Shown here: one piece after another, positions 36,910 to 46,864 of the stretch
Position numbering within the stretch: the stretch's first letter is position 1
Layout: the number at the start of each line of letters is the position of its first letter
Source: Eutypella sp. D-1
Taxonomy: Eukaryota; Ascomycota; Sordariomycetes; Xylariales; Diatrypaceae
Assembly: GCA_023313575.1 (NCBI GenBank)
Contig: JAJTTP010000008.1
Coordinates: 620,001-684,000 of the forward strand
Length of the DNA stretch: 64,000 nucleotides
Direction of reading: 5' to 3'
Position numbers and translations under genes: made by a program
Notes under the pieces: model-generated
What the model was told of the DNA's origin: nothing
The model's database searches: none
What the model saw: the letters and a program-made list of their open reading frames with translations, nothing else

Positions 36910-38071
36910 AATGCTTAATGTATGACTTTAGACATAAAAGTGATCAGAAACGATGCACTTCCTAACTTCTGAAATGCCAAGTTGCCAAGTTGCCGAATCA
37001 TCCAAGATCACTTTGACGAGAACATGTGAAGTAGTAATCTGAACCGAGACATTCGATTTATATAGTAGAATTTCCTACCTACTCTGCGGGAGGCAGCCGG
37101 ACATGGACAAGTCTTAACATGCAGGAACTTTTGACTTTATGGAACCTTTAAGCACTGCGGCCTGGGGTTCAGCCGAATTATATGCTGTGCCACAGGGGTA
37201 TCATACATGTTGGTAGGTCAAGCATTGCCACGACTGGGATGCTTCGGGCTAGCTGTGGCTCGGACAAGGCGTTTTTGGCTGGGGGCCAAATATAGGCCGA
37301 TTAGGCTGAGGGAGATAGGGGCTGTGTGTGTATGCACATGTGCGCGTGTTATAGCATGCGTTTGGTTTAGAGTAGAAAGCCAAGCCATTGGGGAACTTTT
37401 GTCCTCATACCCCGAGCAATCTCTATTGAGACTCTTTCTTAGAATTGCTTGACGTAAGCAATACGGTATTGGCAATGTATGAGAAGGTGCCTATGCATGC
37501 TGCCAAGTCTAACAACGCACACCAATTGGGGAAAAGAGGTTATTGTTAATTGGAGGCCGCTTCTCCGTTTGAGTGTTAAATGATCATCAGAGGTAGCTAC
37601 CCGACAATTATTCAAATAAGCAGTTCGTGCACGGCTAGATGAATAGCGGCCGAATTGGAACTTTGGTAGTCCAGCGGAGCATTCATGTCGGTCGAACTTG
37701 TGTTCGCGCAGAGGACCCCCCTTCAGAAGCGGCCCGGTCTCGACTTGAGTATAGTTCATCCTTTGCATAGAAAGGAACTTTATTGCTTTTGAGGTCTCAA
37801 AAGTGCGTGGAAAGGCTCTATCGTCTGTGTAAATGCTGGAGAATGTTGTGAAGCACATGGCAAAGGCATGAAAGATGCCAGGAAGGTTTGTAGATAGAGA
37901 AATATATATATATATGTGTGTGTACGTGTGTGTGAATACAGTGACAATTGAATTAGAAGGTCATGACATGACAGCATCTCTGTATATCAAGCAACCCCTG
38001 AGTGATATCTTAGAAACGTCAAAGATCGAATACCAAGCTCGATACTTACCTACACGCAGACCTATCCAGCT
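36910..38071. other. Intergenic region upstream of the small 38072 gene
   Basis: A divergent spacer with a TA/TG microsatellite (about 37903-37934). Short frames here have no recognisable family. Confidence 0.5.
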
Positions 38072-38462
38072 ATGTCGAGCCAAACCCAACCACAGAAAAC
38101 GAAGAACCAGGTTCGTCTCTAGACTTTCAGAGAACATATATTCTTACAGGATACGGCTAACCGTCCGTCCCTCAACGAAGCAGGGCTCTGTGTATTTCTC
38201 TGTTGGCAGAGAATGGGACAACCCGAACCGGGCCACTCCTTCGGCTACCGAACCGCAGCAGTCCGGAAGCATGATGGGTCGCTGGATGCAGCAGAAGCCT
38301 TCCGATGAACCGTGGAACAGCGTGGCTGCTGTAGGCATGAGTTCCGGGGGCTCTCGATCCACAGGCCAGAACTCGGCCGGGAACTCCAATGCCACAGATA
38401 GAGACAGTCTGAAGGCAGAGCACGGCGGCAGCACCCGAGTGAGTCAACAAGGCCCGCCTTGA
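38072..38462 (+). CDS. Small spliced gene of unknown function (about 105 aa)
   Basis: Exon 1 (38072-38110) encodes MSSQTQPQKTKNQ. Its intron, 38111-38183 (73 nt), has a GTTCGT donor, a perfect GGCTAAC branch site at 38155-38161 and a GCAG acceptor. Exon 2 (38184-38462) continues in phase for 93 codons. The product is small, hydrophilic and Ser/Gly/Asn-rich, with a central GSMMGRWMQQKPSDEPWNSV segment that looks like its conserved core; there is no signal peptide or membrane segment. I do not recognise the family. A strong GTGAGT donor at 38439 (after HGGSTR) could lead to a different short last exon, so the C-terminus is uncertain. The support is the fit of splice signals and frame, not homology. 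Confidence 0.55.
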
Positions 38463-40387
38463 AACGCAAACACTGACTTAGTGCGCGTAGACTTGATCAC
38501 CATACAGCACCTACCTTGCCGGCGTGATATCGATACATGATTCTCTGGGTTGGGCGGGTATTAGGGTGGCAGGGAGACAAATTTCCGTGTCTAGCAGAGA
38601 TTGGACGAACTCAAAGTAATGGTAGTCAAGAGCATGGATGAACGGAGTTGATCGGAGTCACTCGTTATGTTTTGGTATTAAGGTTTTGGGATTTCGTCTT
38701 TCTTTTCCCCCAACTTCCCCCTGTCATTTGGGCCGTCACTCGTTTAGGGGTCATCATATTGAAGTAGTTACTAGACTTAAGTACTTAGGTAGGCTTTGCA
38801 ACAAGACTTATACCTCTTGGGAGCCTGTCTTATTCTTTTCGTGAAGTGCCTGTTCCTGAGAATGTCATGTGCATTGGACTAGGGGCGCCAGTAAGACCCC
38901 AGACCCTCTTAGTGCATTTGGTACAGAGTATTATATAGAACTCGGTGGCAGATACTGCGAAGTAGCTGAGTAGAATGAATGTGGTTCGAATAGTTATTGA
39001 GCGTCGTCCTTGTCCGAACACAACAGGGGCAAAGGCCCCCCTATTTATAAGTAAGCTTGGTGTGCCAAGGCCCGTAGATAGGGGTAAGAACGCCACTAGC
39101 ACTCCTAGCCTACTATCACGTACTCAGGACCAGACGCCCGAGACCACGAGTGCCACTGAAGTACTGGTCAGGTAGCGTTCTCGTCATGAGCAAACTGAAT
39201 TGAGCCTTTGGGAGAGGAGAGGCAGGTGTGCTTTTAAACTCACGCGCATAGATATGAATGCCACATTACTCACGATGAGTATAACTTGCTCAGTAACAAG
39301 AATATGGCGGGGTTGGATAGCGGATGCAGAGTTGGTGACAAAGGAACGTGCTCTTCGGGGTTTAAGGCTGAAAGAGACAACAGTCTGAGATAGGAGTCGA
39401 TGGTGCTTGGTATGTAGCAATTTGATCGATACCTGAAAGCCTTATGGACTTGAAACTGGAACACTAGATAGCTGGGAGCGGGGGGGCTGGGGAGGGGTGG
39501 GGTACTATACCTTGGTAACGTGACATGGCAGTACTTAGGCAGGTATAATCAGCGTAAATGGGATGCGTATTCAATGCTGGGTACCTAGGTGAGTAACATG
39601 AGGTGAGTAGGATTAAGCAGTTCAGCCAGGGCTTATTCGATAATCTTTTGAGAAATACTCCCCTGTCACTCACTGCATTGTATGTTTTCGAGGATCTATT
39701 CCACTATTAGACTCGTATGCTCTGACATAGAATATCTTTACGCTTGGAAGCTGGGATGGGTTGTCAATGGTGGAATAGCAATGTGTTTATGCCTGCCTGT
39801 TACCTAGCCGGATGTTGTGGTTACCATTGTTATCGCTGTTGTTATTACACATCGAATTTCCTGCGCGTGTAGTTTGGTACCTTCGCTAAGTATGTATGTA
39901 TGTATGTATAAATTTGTTGACAGGAATTGCTTCCTTGGGCAGCTCCCTGCCTGATGTGATGTGATTGAGCTGTTGACAGCTACCAAGCTGGCCTCCCACC
40001 TTCAGGTAAACCCTGTATCGTCTGGAGCTCTCTTTGTACCCACCTTGCAACAGCTCTCGTCTTAATCACCACTATCCTGTAGTACTCATCTGTTGGTTTC
40101 ATCATCGCCATCCTGAATAACTTCATCATCTATCCCCCATCGAGGTCTTGGAAACACCGACCCGTACGGGCATATACGTTCCCTTTCCATCATTGACAAA
40201 AAGGTATACACACGGCTGTGTTTTGGTCTTAGGCAAAAAGTAGCTGTCTTCTGCAGCTCTCCTCCTTGAGTGCCAGCGGCGGCTTTGAGATACTGCATTT
40301 CCATCTTGCGAGTTCTGTACAGGAAACCATTCTTTAGGCAGCAGTTGACAAGCGGTTTCTCTGCTTCCAGGCTGGCATTTTGCAAAG
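38463..40387. other. Intergenic region upstream of the 40388 gene
   Basis: It contains a near-copy of the CCTAGG palindrome (TACCTAGGTG at 39582-39591), a TATG tetranucleotide repeat (about 39892-39909) and, next to the 40388 gene, a GTAAAC donor-like site (40005) and a TTCCAG acceptor (about 40369) that could delimit a 5' UTR intron. I see no convincing gene. Confidence 0.45.
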
Positions 40388-42331
40388 ATGGGCACTCTTC
40401 CTCAACCAGTGGAGGCAGCGAGGCCGACGTACTCTGCCGCACTTCAATCACCTACCAAGTCCTCAGCCACCAAGTATGCAGCTGCGGAAACATCACCTAC
40501 CAAGTCATCACCCACCAAGCCATCACCCATCAAGTCATCATCTGCTCAGGCAGTAACTGCAGGTGCAATCAAAGCCCAAGACACAAACACCAAGACAGTT
40601 CCAGAAATCCCAGAACTGTTGAAACCACACCCGGTTCTTACCACCGATCCCAACCCTAGCAAACGACACGAGCAGGAACACTCCAAGGCTTCTTACTCTA
40701 CCATTGCAGGCAACTGGCCCACTCTCCAAGACAGCGCGCGATCGAGTCACAGACCCCTCTTTGCTTTGAAACCCCGTTGCACAATGGGTGGTATCGTGTC
40801 TTTCCCATCAACCAAGCCAAGCCACGTCGAGAGCAACCAGCAGGACCATGCGCCCCAGGGCCCCGAGAAACCCACTTCGATCTCGCTGTCGGAACAGTGC
40901 CCTCATTTCGAGTGGCCACCCCAGACACCTCAGCGATGTAACCATGACCTGGAGTCCGCCTATGCCTTCCAGGGCACCGTGACGTACGCCGGAGAGAAGT
41001 CGCTACCCATGTATGGGGGATTTCCGGTCAAGATGAGTAATGGGCTTCTCGATGCCCTGGAGAGTCACCTGCAGAAGAGAGAGGGAGGGAAGAACGCCAA
41101 GGAGACCGGCAAGGATCGTAAACTTTCCAAGTCACTACCCTGTGAACTACGCGAGGCTGTCCAGGCGGCCGCTCGGGACAGCGCTGCTAAGTACGGCTCA
41201 GGCAGATCTCCTGCCAAGGATGGCCAACCCCGAGTCGATGACATTCGCACGGGTGATCCTGCCAAGGGCAGTTCGCCTGCCAAGGTCGCCACGACCTCTA
41301 CCTCGACCTCGGAGAAGGGTTGGGTTTCCAAGCCCGCTATCCCGTTCGACCGCTCCTACGCTAGCAACATAGACTGGTTGATCGAGTGCGAAGAACTTCC
41401 CCAAGACGAGAAGGGAAGGAGCTACTTGTCGTCGAGGGAGTTCATGGCCGAGCAATACTATGGAAATGGATCCGCCGCAGGCACCGATTTGCCCGAATCC
41501 GCGACCGTTGTCGAGGAGGCCTCGCCGAGAAAGACCGCTGCTGCCGACAGGAAGACCATGGATGAGTCTCCCTTCCACTGGAGCCTTCGTGGCCTTGAGG
41601 TGCGCCTGCGTAACGCCGGGTATGAGGGTGACCTGTCCGACTACTTCGGCATGACCTCCAAGCGAGCACAACAAGCCGCCGCCATGGGCGCGCCGCTGGG
41701 CCCCGAGGCGTGGGCCGTGGACACTGAGGCGGAGGAAGCCCGCTGGTACGGCATCGAGGCGAACATGCGCAGCTCCAGACTCAACGAGTCGCCGTTCATG
41801 CCGCAGTCCCTCAACGAATACCTGCGCCACCGGCGGATCGCGGTGATCAGCAAGCAGATGGAGGCGCTGAAGAGACTGCGGGTGACGGTGGAGCGACAGC
41901 AGAGCGTGCTCGAGAGCCTCGAGCAGTCGAAGGCCCGGCTCGGGGCGAAGCTCGTGGAGGGGTCGACCCAGGATGGCCTCTCAGCCGTGCTCGGACGCCC
42001 ATCCATCTGGTCCCAGCAGTGTCTCGAGGAGGCGGAGGTCGACTGGCCATCCCACGCCGACTGCGCGTCCACGGGGTACGCGCTGCCACTGCCGCGCATC
42101 CGGAGCCTCGACGACGGGGTCCCGTACGACGAGAGAATGGTCGCCGAATTCGCCCACACGCCGGCGTTCGATATGCTATGTCACCACGAGGCCCAGGAAC
42201 TCATCGGCCTGGAGGAATTACATACAGGGCTGGGTCAAAGCCAGCAGGTCATGCAGCTCTTCCTCGACCAGATCAAACCCACCATGGCGAGCTTCATCAA
42301 AAGCACTCAGCCCAGCACCTATGATGCATAG
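40388..42331 (+). CDS. Hypothetical protein with S/TPTK repeats and a C-terminal coiled coil (647 aa)
   Basis: An uninterrupted 647-codon frame starting AAAGATGGGC. I do not recognise the family. The N-terminus carries repeated SPTK and SPIK motifs (SPTKSSPTKPSPIKSS, about residues 21-52), a pattern seen in DNA-contacting tails and CDK substrates. The middle is low-complexity Lys/Ser/Thr-rich. The last 280 residues look folded: PSLNEYL-like helix, then a probable short coiled coil (ISKQMEALKRLRVTVERQQSVLESLEQSKARL in heptad spacing), then an acidic/aromatic region ending STQPSTYDA. No signal peptide or membrane segment is seen. It has a strong coding appearance; the function is not assigned. 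Confidence 0.75.
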   Translation: MGTLPQPVEAARPTYSAALQSPTKSSATKYAAAETSPTKSSPTKPSPIKSSSAQAVTAGAIKAQDTNTKTVPEIPELLKPHPVLTTDPNPSKRHEQEHSKASYSTIAGNWPTLQDSARSSHRPLFALKPRCTMGGIVSFPSTKPSHVESNQQDHAPQGPEKPTSISLSEQCPHFEWPPQTPQRCNHDLESAYAFQGTVTYAGEKSLPMYGGFPVKMSNGLLDALESHLQKREGGKNAKETGKDRKLSKSLPCELREAVQAAARDSAAKYGSGRSPAKDGQPRVDDIRTGDPAKGSSPAKVATTSTSTSEKGWVSKPAIPFDRSYASNIDWLIECEELPQDEKGRSYLSSREFMAEQYYGNGSAAGTDLPESATVVEEASPRKTAAADRKTMDESPFHWSLRGLEVRLRNAGYEGDLSDYFGMTSKRAQQAAAMGAPLGPEAWAVDTEAEEARWYGIEANMRSSRLNESPFMPQSLNEYLRHRRIAVISKQMEALKRLRVTVERQQSVLESLEQSKARLGAKLVEGSTQDGLSAVLGRPSIWSQQCLEEAEVDWPSHADCASTGYALPLPRIRSLDDGVPYDERMVAEFAHTPAFDMLCHHEAQELIGLEELHTGLGQSQQVMQLFLDQIKPTMASFIKSTQPSTYDA

Positions 42332-43137
42332 ACAAAGCAGGCACTTAACGGCTGACTTCAGCCTAGAAGGAGAAAATCATGACGCGAGCTTTCCACTATA
42401 CATGGAACTATAAATCAACCACTCTCTAGACCGACAGGCCTGTCGGCTTGCTGTGGAGGTTTCGATTGTACCTACTGAATGATCCATATCGGCATCGCTC
42501 ACTCACCCTTTGAGGCTCCCGCTAGTACATAGTACGAGATGTTAGTACGAGATGTCTCGTCTGCGCCAGAGTCCTCTATCTGTCGCAGGTAAACGCCGTG
42601 GCATTGGCGTTTTCTCTCAGTTCCTATCCGGCGGTTTGATATCGCCGCTCGTCCATCACTCATCAGACTCTTGTCGGTACGCTGATTCGAGAGCATCTAC
42701 GCAGAGTGACGTTGTCTCTCTAGGCACCTCATACCACCAGAGATCTGCCTCTTCGTCTTCCTGCGGCTGATGTCCACAATGCATGCCGTACACGACGTGA
42801 TTTTCGATGCTTCTCTCGCGAGCACCGGCAAATCATACAAGCCGCGAGTTGCAGACTGGCTCAGGAAAGGAAGGAAGGAAAGCACGCTACACATTTCGGA
42901 ACAAAGGACCGGGTATCTAGCCACTCTCACTTTCCCTACAGCTGGATTGGCATGGAAGGGGGAGGGAGAAGAAGGTCATAATGCTGCTACGTCTGGACAA
43001 AAGCTGCCAGTAGGCCAAGGCCACTAATAGGAATTAGTTATTATGCATTAATGGAACGATTGGCATTATTATTCGTAAATTCAGCTTTCTTTGAAAGAGG
43101 TAGACGGAAGACGTTATGGTATCTTGTGCCACGTGAT

Positions 43138-43244
43138 GATAAGCTCGCATTCATTTCAGCTGGAAAAGACTCCTCGATAAGATAAGATAAGATAGAGCGA
43201 TGCTTGATAAGCTTTCTAGTGATTCCTTAGCGAGATAAGATAAC
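43138..43244. promoter_or_regulatory. Cluster of GATA-factor sites upstream of eS8
   Basis: Seven GATAA-type sites lie in about 107 bp: GATAAG at 43138, 43176, 43181, 43186, 43206 and 43234, and GATAAC at 43239, plus GATAG at 43191. Three sites are in immediate tandem. Fungal GATA factors bind HGATAR in nitrogen, iron and light regulation. The cluster is 540-650 bp upstream of the eS8 start codon and about 400 bp upstream of its 5' UTR intron. Confidence 0.6.
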
Positions 43245-43552
43245 CGGGAAGAAATCCTGGGTCAGGTATACAGGGACCTCGCCGAGTATCTGCACCTGCT
43301 ACACTTATCAAGCCCTAGGTACGTACCTGCTCGGAAAAAATTGACCCATTCAGGTATCCACACCCATCCACATCCACCCACAGCCCACTTCACTTACAGT
43401 TTAATTCACAAATTGGCCCTGGACCTAAACACCTTCGAACTTTTTTTACCCGTACATACATTTTCGACTTCAGCATCCCCATCCCACAACACCCGACCAC
43501 CACCCGCCCATTTTCGACCGAGATTGCACCTGGTAACCGCCAGAATCATCAG

Positions 43553-43775
43553 GTATGTAATATGAAGAGAAAAAAAGAATGAAAAAAGAGAAATGCTTTT
43601 TAGAAGAAGGCCGCCTGCCTTAAGAGAAAGAAAGAGAGACGAGTGAGCAGATCGCAAATCTGTCTTCCGTTCCAATATCTGCTTTATCTGCTTTCCAGGT
43701 TTCCCCCCTACCCAATCGATTTCTTTACGTCTTAAGATCAAAACTAACAGTCAATCTCCTCTTCTTCCTCTACAG
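43553..43775 (+). other. Probable 5' UTR intron of eS8
   Basis: A GTATGT donor at 43553, CTAACAG branch at 43744-43750 and CTCTACAG acceptor ending 43775, 11 nt before the ATG. Leader introns are common in fungal ribosomal-protein genes. Confidence 0.6.
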
Positions 43776-43786
43776 AATCTGCAATC

Positions 43787-44591
43787 ATGGGTATCTCTCG
43801 CGACTCCCGCCACAAGCGTTCCGCCTCCGGTGCCAAGCGCGCCTACTACCGTACGTCCTGAATAATTCCCAGCGTTTTCGCTGTGTCGAGAATCCGTCTG
43901 TCCGTCTGTCCGTCTGTCCGTCTGTCCGTTCGTTCGTCCGACCGTCCAAGACGATGATGATGATGACGACTACGACGACGAGATGAGACATAAATCGAAA
44001 GCCCGTATGCATCTTTTTTTTTAGGGATCATACGTTCTGACCTCCTCAACAGGGAAGAAGCGCGCTTTCGAGCTTGGCCGCCAGGAGGCCAACACGAGGA
44101 TCGGTCCTAAGCGAATCCACACTGTCCGCACTCGTGGCGGCAACCACAAGTACCGTGCCCTGCGTCTCGACTCCGGTAACTTTGCCTGGGCTTCTGAGGG
44201 TATTACCCGCAAGACCCGTGTCATCGTCGTCGCCTACCACCCTTCCAACAACGAGCTGGTCCGCACCAACACCCTGACCAAGTCCGCCGTCGTCCAGATC
44301 GATGCTGCTCCCTTCCGTCAGTGGTACGAGGCCCACTACGGTCAGCCCATTGGCCGCAGACGCCAGGCCAAGAAGGAGGAGGAGCCCGTGAAGAAGAGCA
44401 ACGCCGTCCAGAAGAAGCAGGCCTCTCGCTTCGCTGCCACCGGCAAGGTCGAGAACGCCATCGAGAAGCAGTTCGAGGCCGGTCGTCTGTATGCCGTCAT
44501 TGCCAGCCGGCCCGGCCAGAGCGGTCGCTGCGACGGCTACATCCTCGAGGGCGAGGAGCTGGCCTTCTACCAGCGTAAGCTGCACAAGTAG
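43787..44591 (+). CDS. rps8: 40S ribosomal protein eS8
   Basis: Exons 43787-43850 and 44053-44591 encode 200 aa, the normal eS8 length. The start [25 protein letters not shown] is diagnostic, followed by [38 protein letters not shown], and the C-terminal [22 protein letters not shown] ending RKLHK. The 202-nt intron (GTACGT donor, CTGAC branch, CAACAG acceptor) splits an Arg codon after Tyr-Tyr and carries a GTCTGTCC microsatellite. The protein is a structural component of the small subunit and participates in its assembly. Strongly biased codon use (C- and G-ending codons) fits high expression. Confidence 0.98.
43894..43931. repeat. GTCTGTCC tandem repeat in the eS8 coding intron
   Basis: About four and a half copies of the 8-mer GTCTGTCC lie within the eS8 intron, followed by GTTCGTTCGTCC. 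Confidence 0.75.
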
Positions 44592-46864
44592 GCGGTTTCC
44601 TCTTCGGCGAGGGAGAGGGAGCGGGGTATGTCACTTGGGCGATGAGGATGATGACTTTGGCGGCGGAGGGTTGGCGTACGCGACAGCGACGGGGTCGTCG
44701 CCGCACTACTACTACCAATACTACTTTGCACTGGAATCGGTGTTCACGGAATATGAAATTCTTTGTCGTTATTCGGAAAGAAGAAAAGGCCAGGGCTTAT
44801 ACGAATGGACGAGACCTCGCTGATTTTTTATGAGGATTCGGGAATTCAATACAAAAAAAAAGATGAATGAACCAAAGAAGAGCTTTCCAGTGTGTGCCTC
44901 GTTCCCTAAAGCCGCCAGCTCGTCATTGAACTATCCTATACAGTGCCCGCGAGACTTGGTGACATAAGTAAAAATAAGAAGGAGAACAAAAACTTAGCCC
45001 CAGTTCCCAGAGTGTATGCATCATGAGCAAGTGGCTTCCCTACCCGCCATTCAAGACCGCCTTGGAACATAGAGAGGCTTCTATATCTACTTTCAGATCA
45101 TGCTTATACTCTATCTACTCTGTTTCTAACCCCCATGTACGTACATGTATCATATCTAAGAAGTTAGTTGGCAAGGTACCCAAGCTCTAGAATGCGTCGA
45201 AGCCCTCTTCCCATCCATATGCCAAACGTATGTACGTACTTGGGAGCTCGCACATCTCCCCGGCCACTCTGAAGGGATGAACATGAACGTAACCCCATCA
45301 CCCGCGCAGTCGACTGCGAACAGAGCCATGAAGCTTCACTAAGTATCACATATTAGGCCTTCCTTATTTTCTACATTTATAACACCAAGTCTTCACTGCT
45401 GCTTTAAGGATAAAATATGCACTATACAGGTAGGTAGGTAGAGGGGGGTGCTTGTAGATAGTAGCAATGTTTCTTTTATCTGATCTTCTGTTCTCTCTCC
45501 CTTCCTCCGGCCGACCATAACCTACTACTACGACCACTACTCTATACAAAAACACCGGCCGGGTCCGAAGAGATCTTTTCGCGCGGGATACACGACGGGG
45601 CTGTACCATAGACGAAAACAGTGAGTTTCTTCCTTTTCCTTCTTCCTTTCTCCCTCTTTCTCTCTTCTGGCTCCCTCTGTCGTACGCACGTAAGTATGCT
45701 ATGTTATGTTATGGTCTCCCCCGCTTTTGTTTCTCTCCTCTTCCGCATGTTCTTCTGACTTTTTCACACACTCTTTTGTCTCCTCTTCCCTTCCCATCTT
45801 TTCGTTATCCTGGCTGGCTCCCTCTCTCTCTCTGGCGACTTTCCTTACTCACTTATCCCGCCCCCGTAACTCTGCGGCCCCGGCCTGGTCTGCTCAATTG
45901 CGGGTTGACTTTTTATATATGCATGTCCGCGGGCTTCAAAAAAAAGAAAAAGAAAAATCGACGATGGAAAAAAAATTCCGCTTGCTCTTTTCATTCTGCT
46001 TGCTCTCTTTTTTTTCTTTATTCTTCACACACACTCTTCCCACGGACTGGAAAACAAGGGAGAATAGACATAGGTGGGGGAAACGTGGCGATGGTGGTGG
46101 GCAAAGGTAGGTTAGGTAGGTCGGGCCCAAGACAACGACAAAAACGACAACTACTACAACCCACCTCCCCCTTCTGCCCCCAACGCTCCTACCCCTTCCC
46201 CTTCTCCAAAAACGCCCCCCGAATGCTTTTGCTCTGGCATACGATGCATTACATACAAAAACAAGAAGGTTCGACAATAAGGACAGACAGGTTAGACGGG
46301 GGATTTTGGTGGGAGAGTAAAGATAAAACAGATCGGCCTCTGCAAAGTCCATACACCATTGGAAGTCGGGAGATGGGGGGCTGAGTGACGGGCAGGTAAG
46401 CAAGTAAAACGACCAGCCATACCAGGCCAGCGGCTCATGTAGCCCCCCCCCCCCCCCCCCCCCCCGGCCAGACGCCTTAACAATACACACAAATCCGAGT
46501 GGAAAGGAAAACGGAGGAGTCGACAGCTTCTTAAAGAAACCTTTGTTCTTTTTTTTCTTCTTCTTCTCTTTCCAACATGAGCGTTCCCCCCTCTAGGATG
46601 GGGACTTGATTGATACGGCATCAGTCTTTATGCATTGCCCCCATATCGCTCCACCTGCACCAGCCTATCGAGATAAGGAGAGAGAGGTGAAGAAAAAGGA
46701 AAGTGAAAAAATAACTCCGTTCCCCAATGGTAGCAGGCATGCTATGCTGTCTCAAAAGTTGTCGGATCTGCGATGTTGGTTGGACTCCGCCTGCCCGTCC
46801 AAACCCGGGAGGGCGACTCGGTGATGTGGGATGTTTCGTCTTTTTTTTTTCCCTCGGGAGAGTT
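44592..46864. other. Convergent intergenic region between eS8 and gyp5
   Basis: It contains the eS8 3' UTR, a long T/C-rich stretch (about 45620-45850) and a 23-base C run (46443-46465) shortly before the gyp5 3' end. Short frames have no recognisable family. I see no RNA gene. Confidence 0.5.
46443..46465. repeat. Poly-C tract (23 nt)
   Basis: The longest homopolymer in the window, in the convergent spacer downstream of gyp5. Confidence 0.8.

Larger units (their letters stand above)
42332..43786. other. Intergenic region and promoter of eS8
   Basis: The 3' flank of the 40388 gene, then the eS8 promoter: a CACGTG E-box (43130-43135), a GATA-site cluster, an AGCCCTAG element (about 43311-43318) resembling Tbf1-type ribosomal-protein promoter motifs, and a 5' UTR interrupted by an intron. 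Confidence 0.6.

Noticed and set aside
43945..44045. Possible C/D-box snoRNA in the eS8 intron (ATGATGA followed by CTGA)
   Set aside because: The ATGATGA is part of a longer GAT repeat and the CTGA is better explained as the intron branch site CTGAC before CAACAG. No terminal stem or D' box is evident.
44592..46864. A hidden gene in the eS8-gyp5 spacer (for example the 227-codon frame at 45701-46384)
   Set aside because: The frame is driven by T/C-rich and Lys-coding low-complexity sequence, has no domain and lies in a convergent 3' region.
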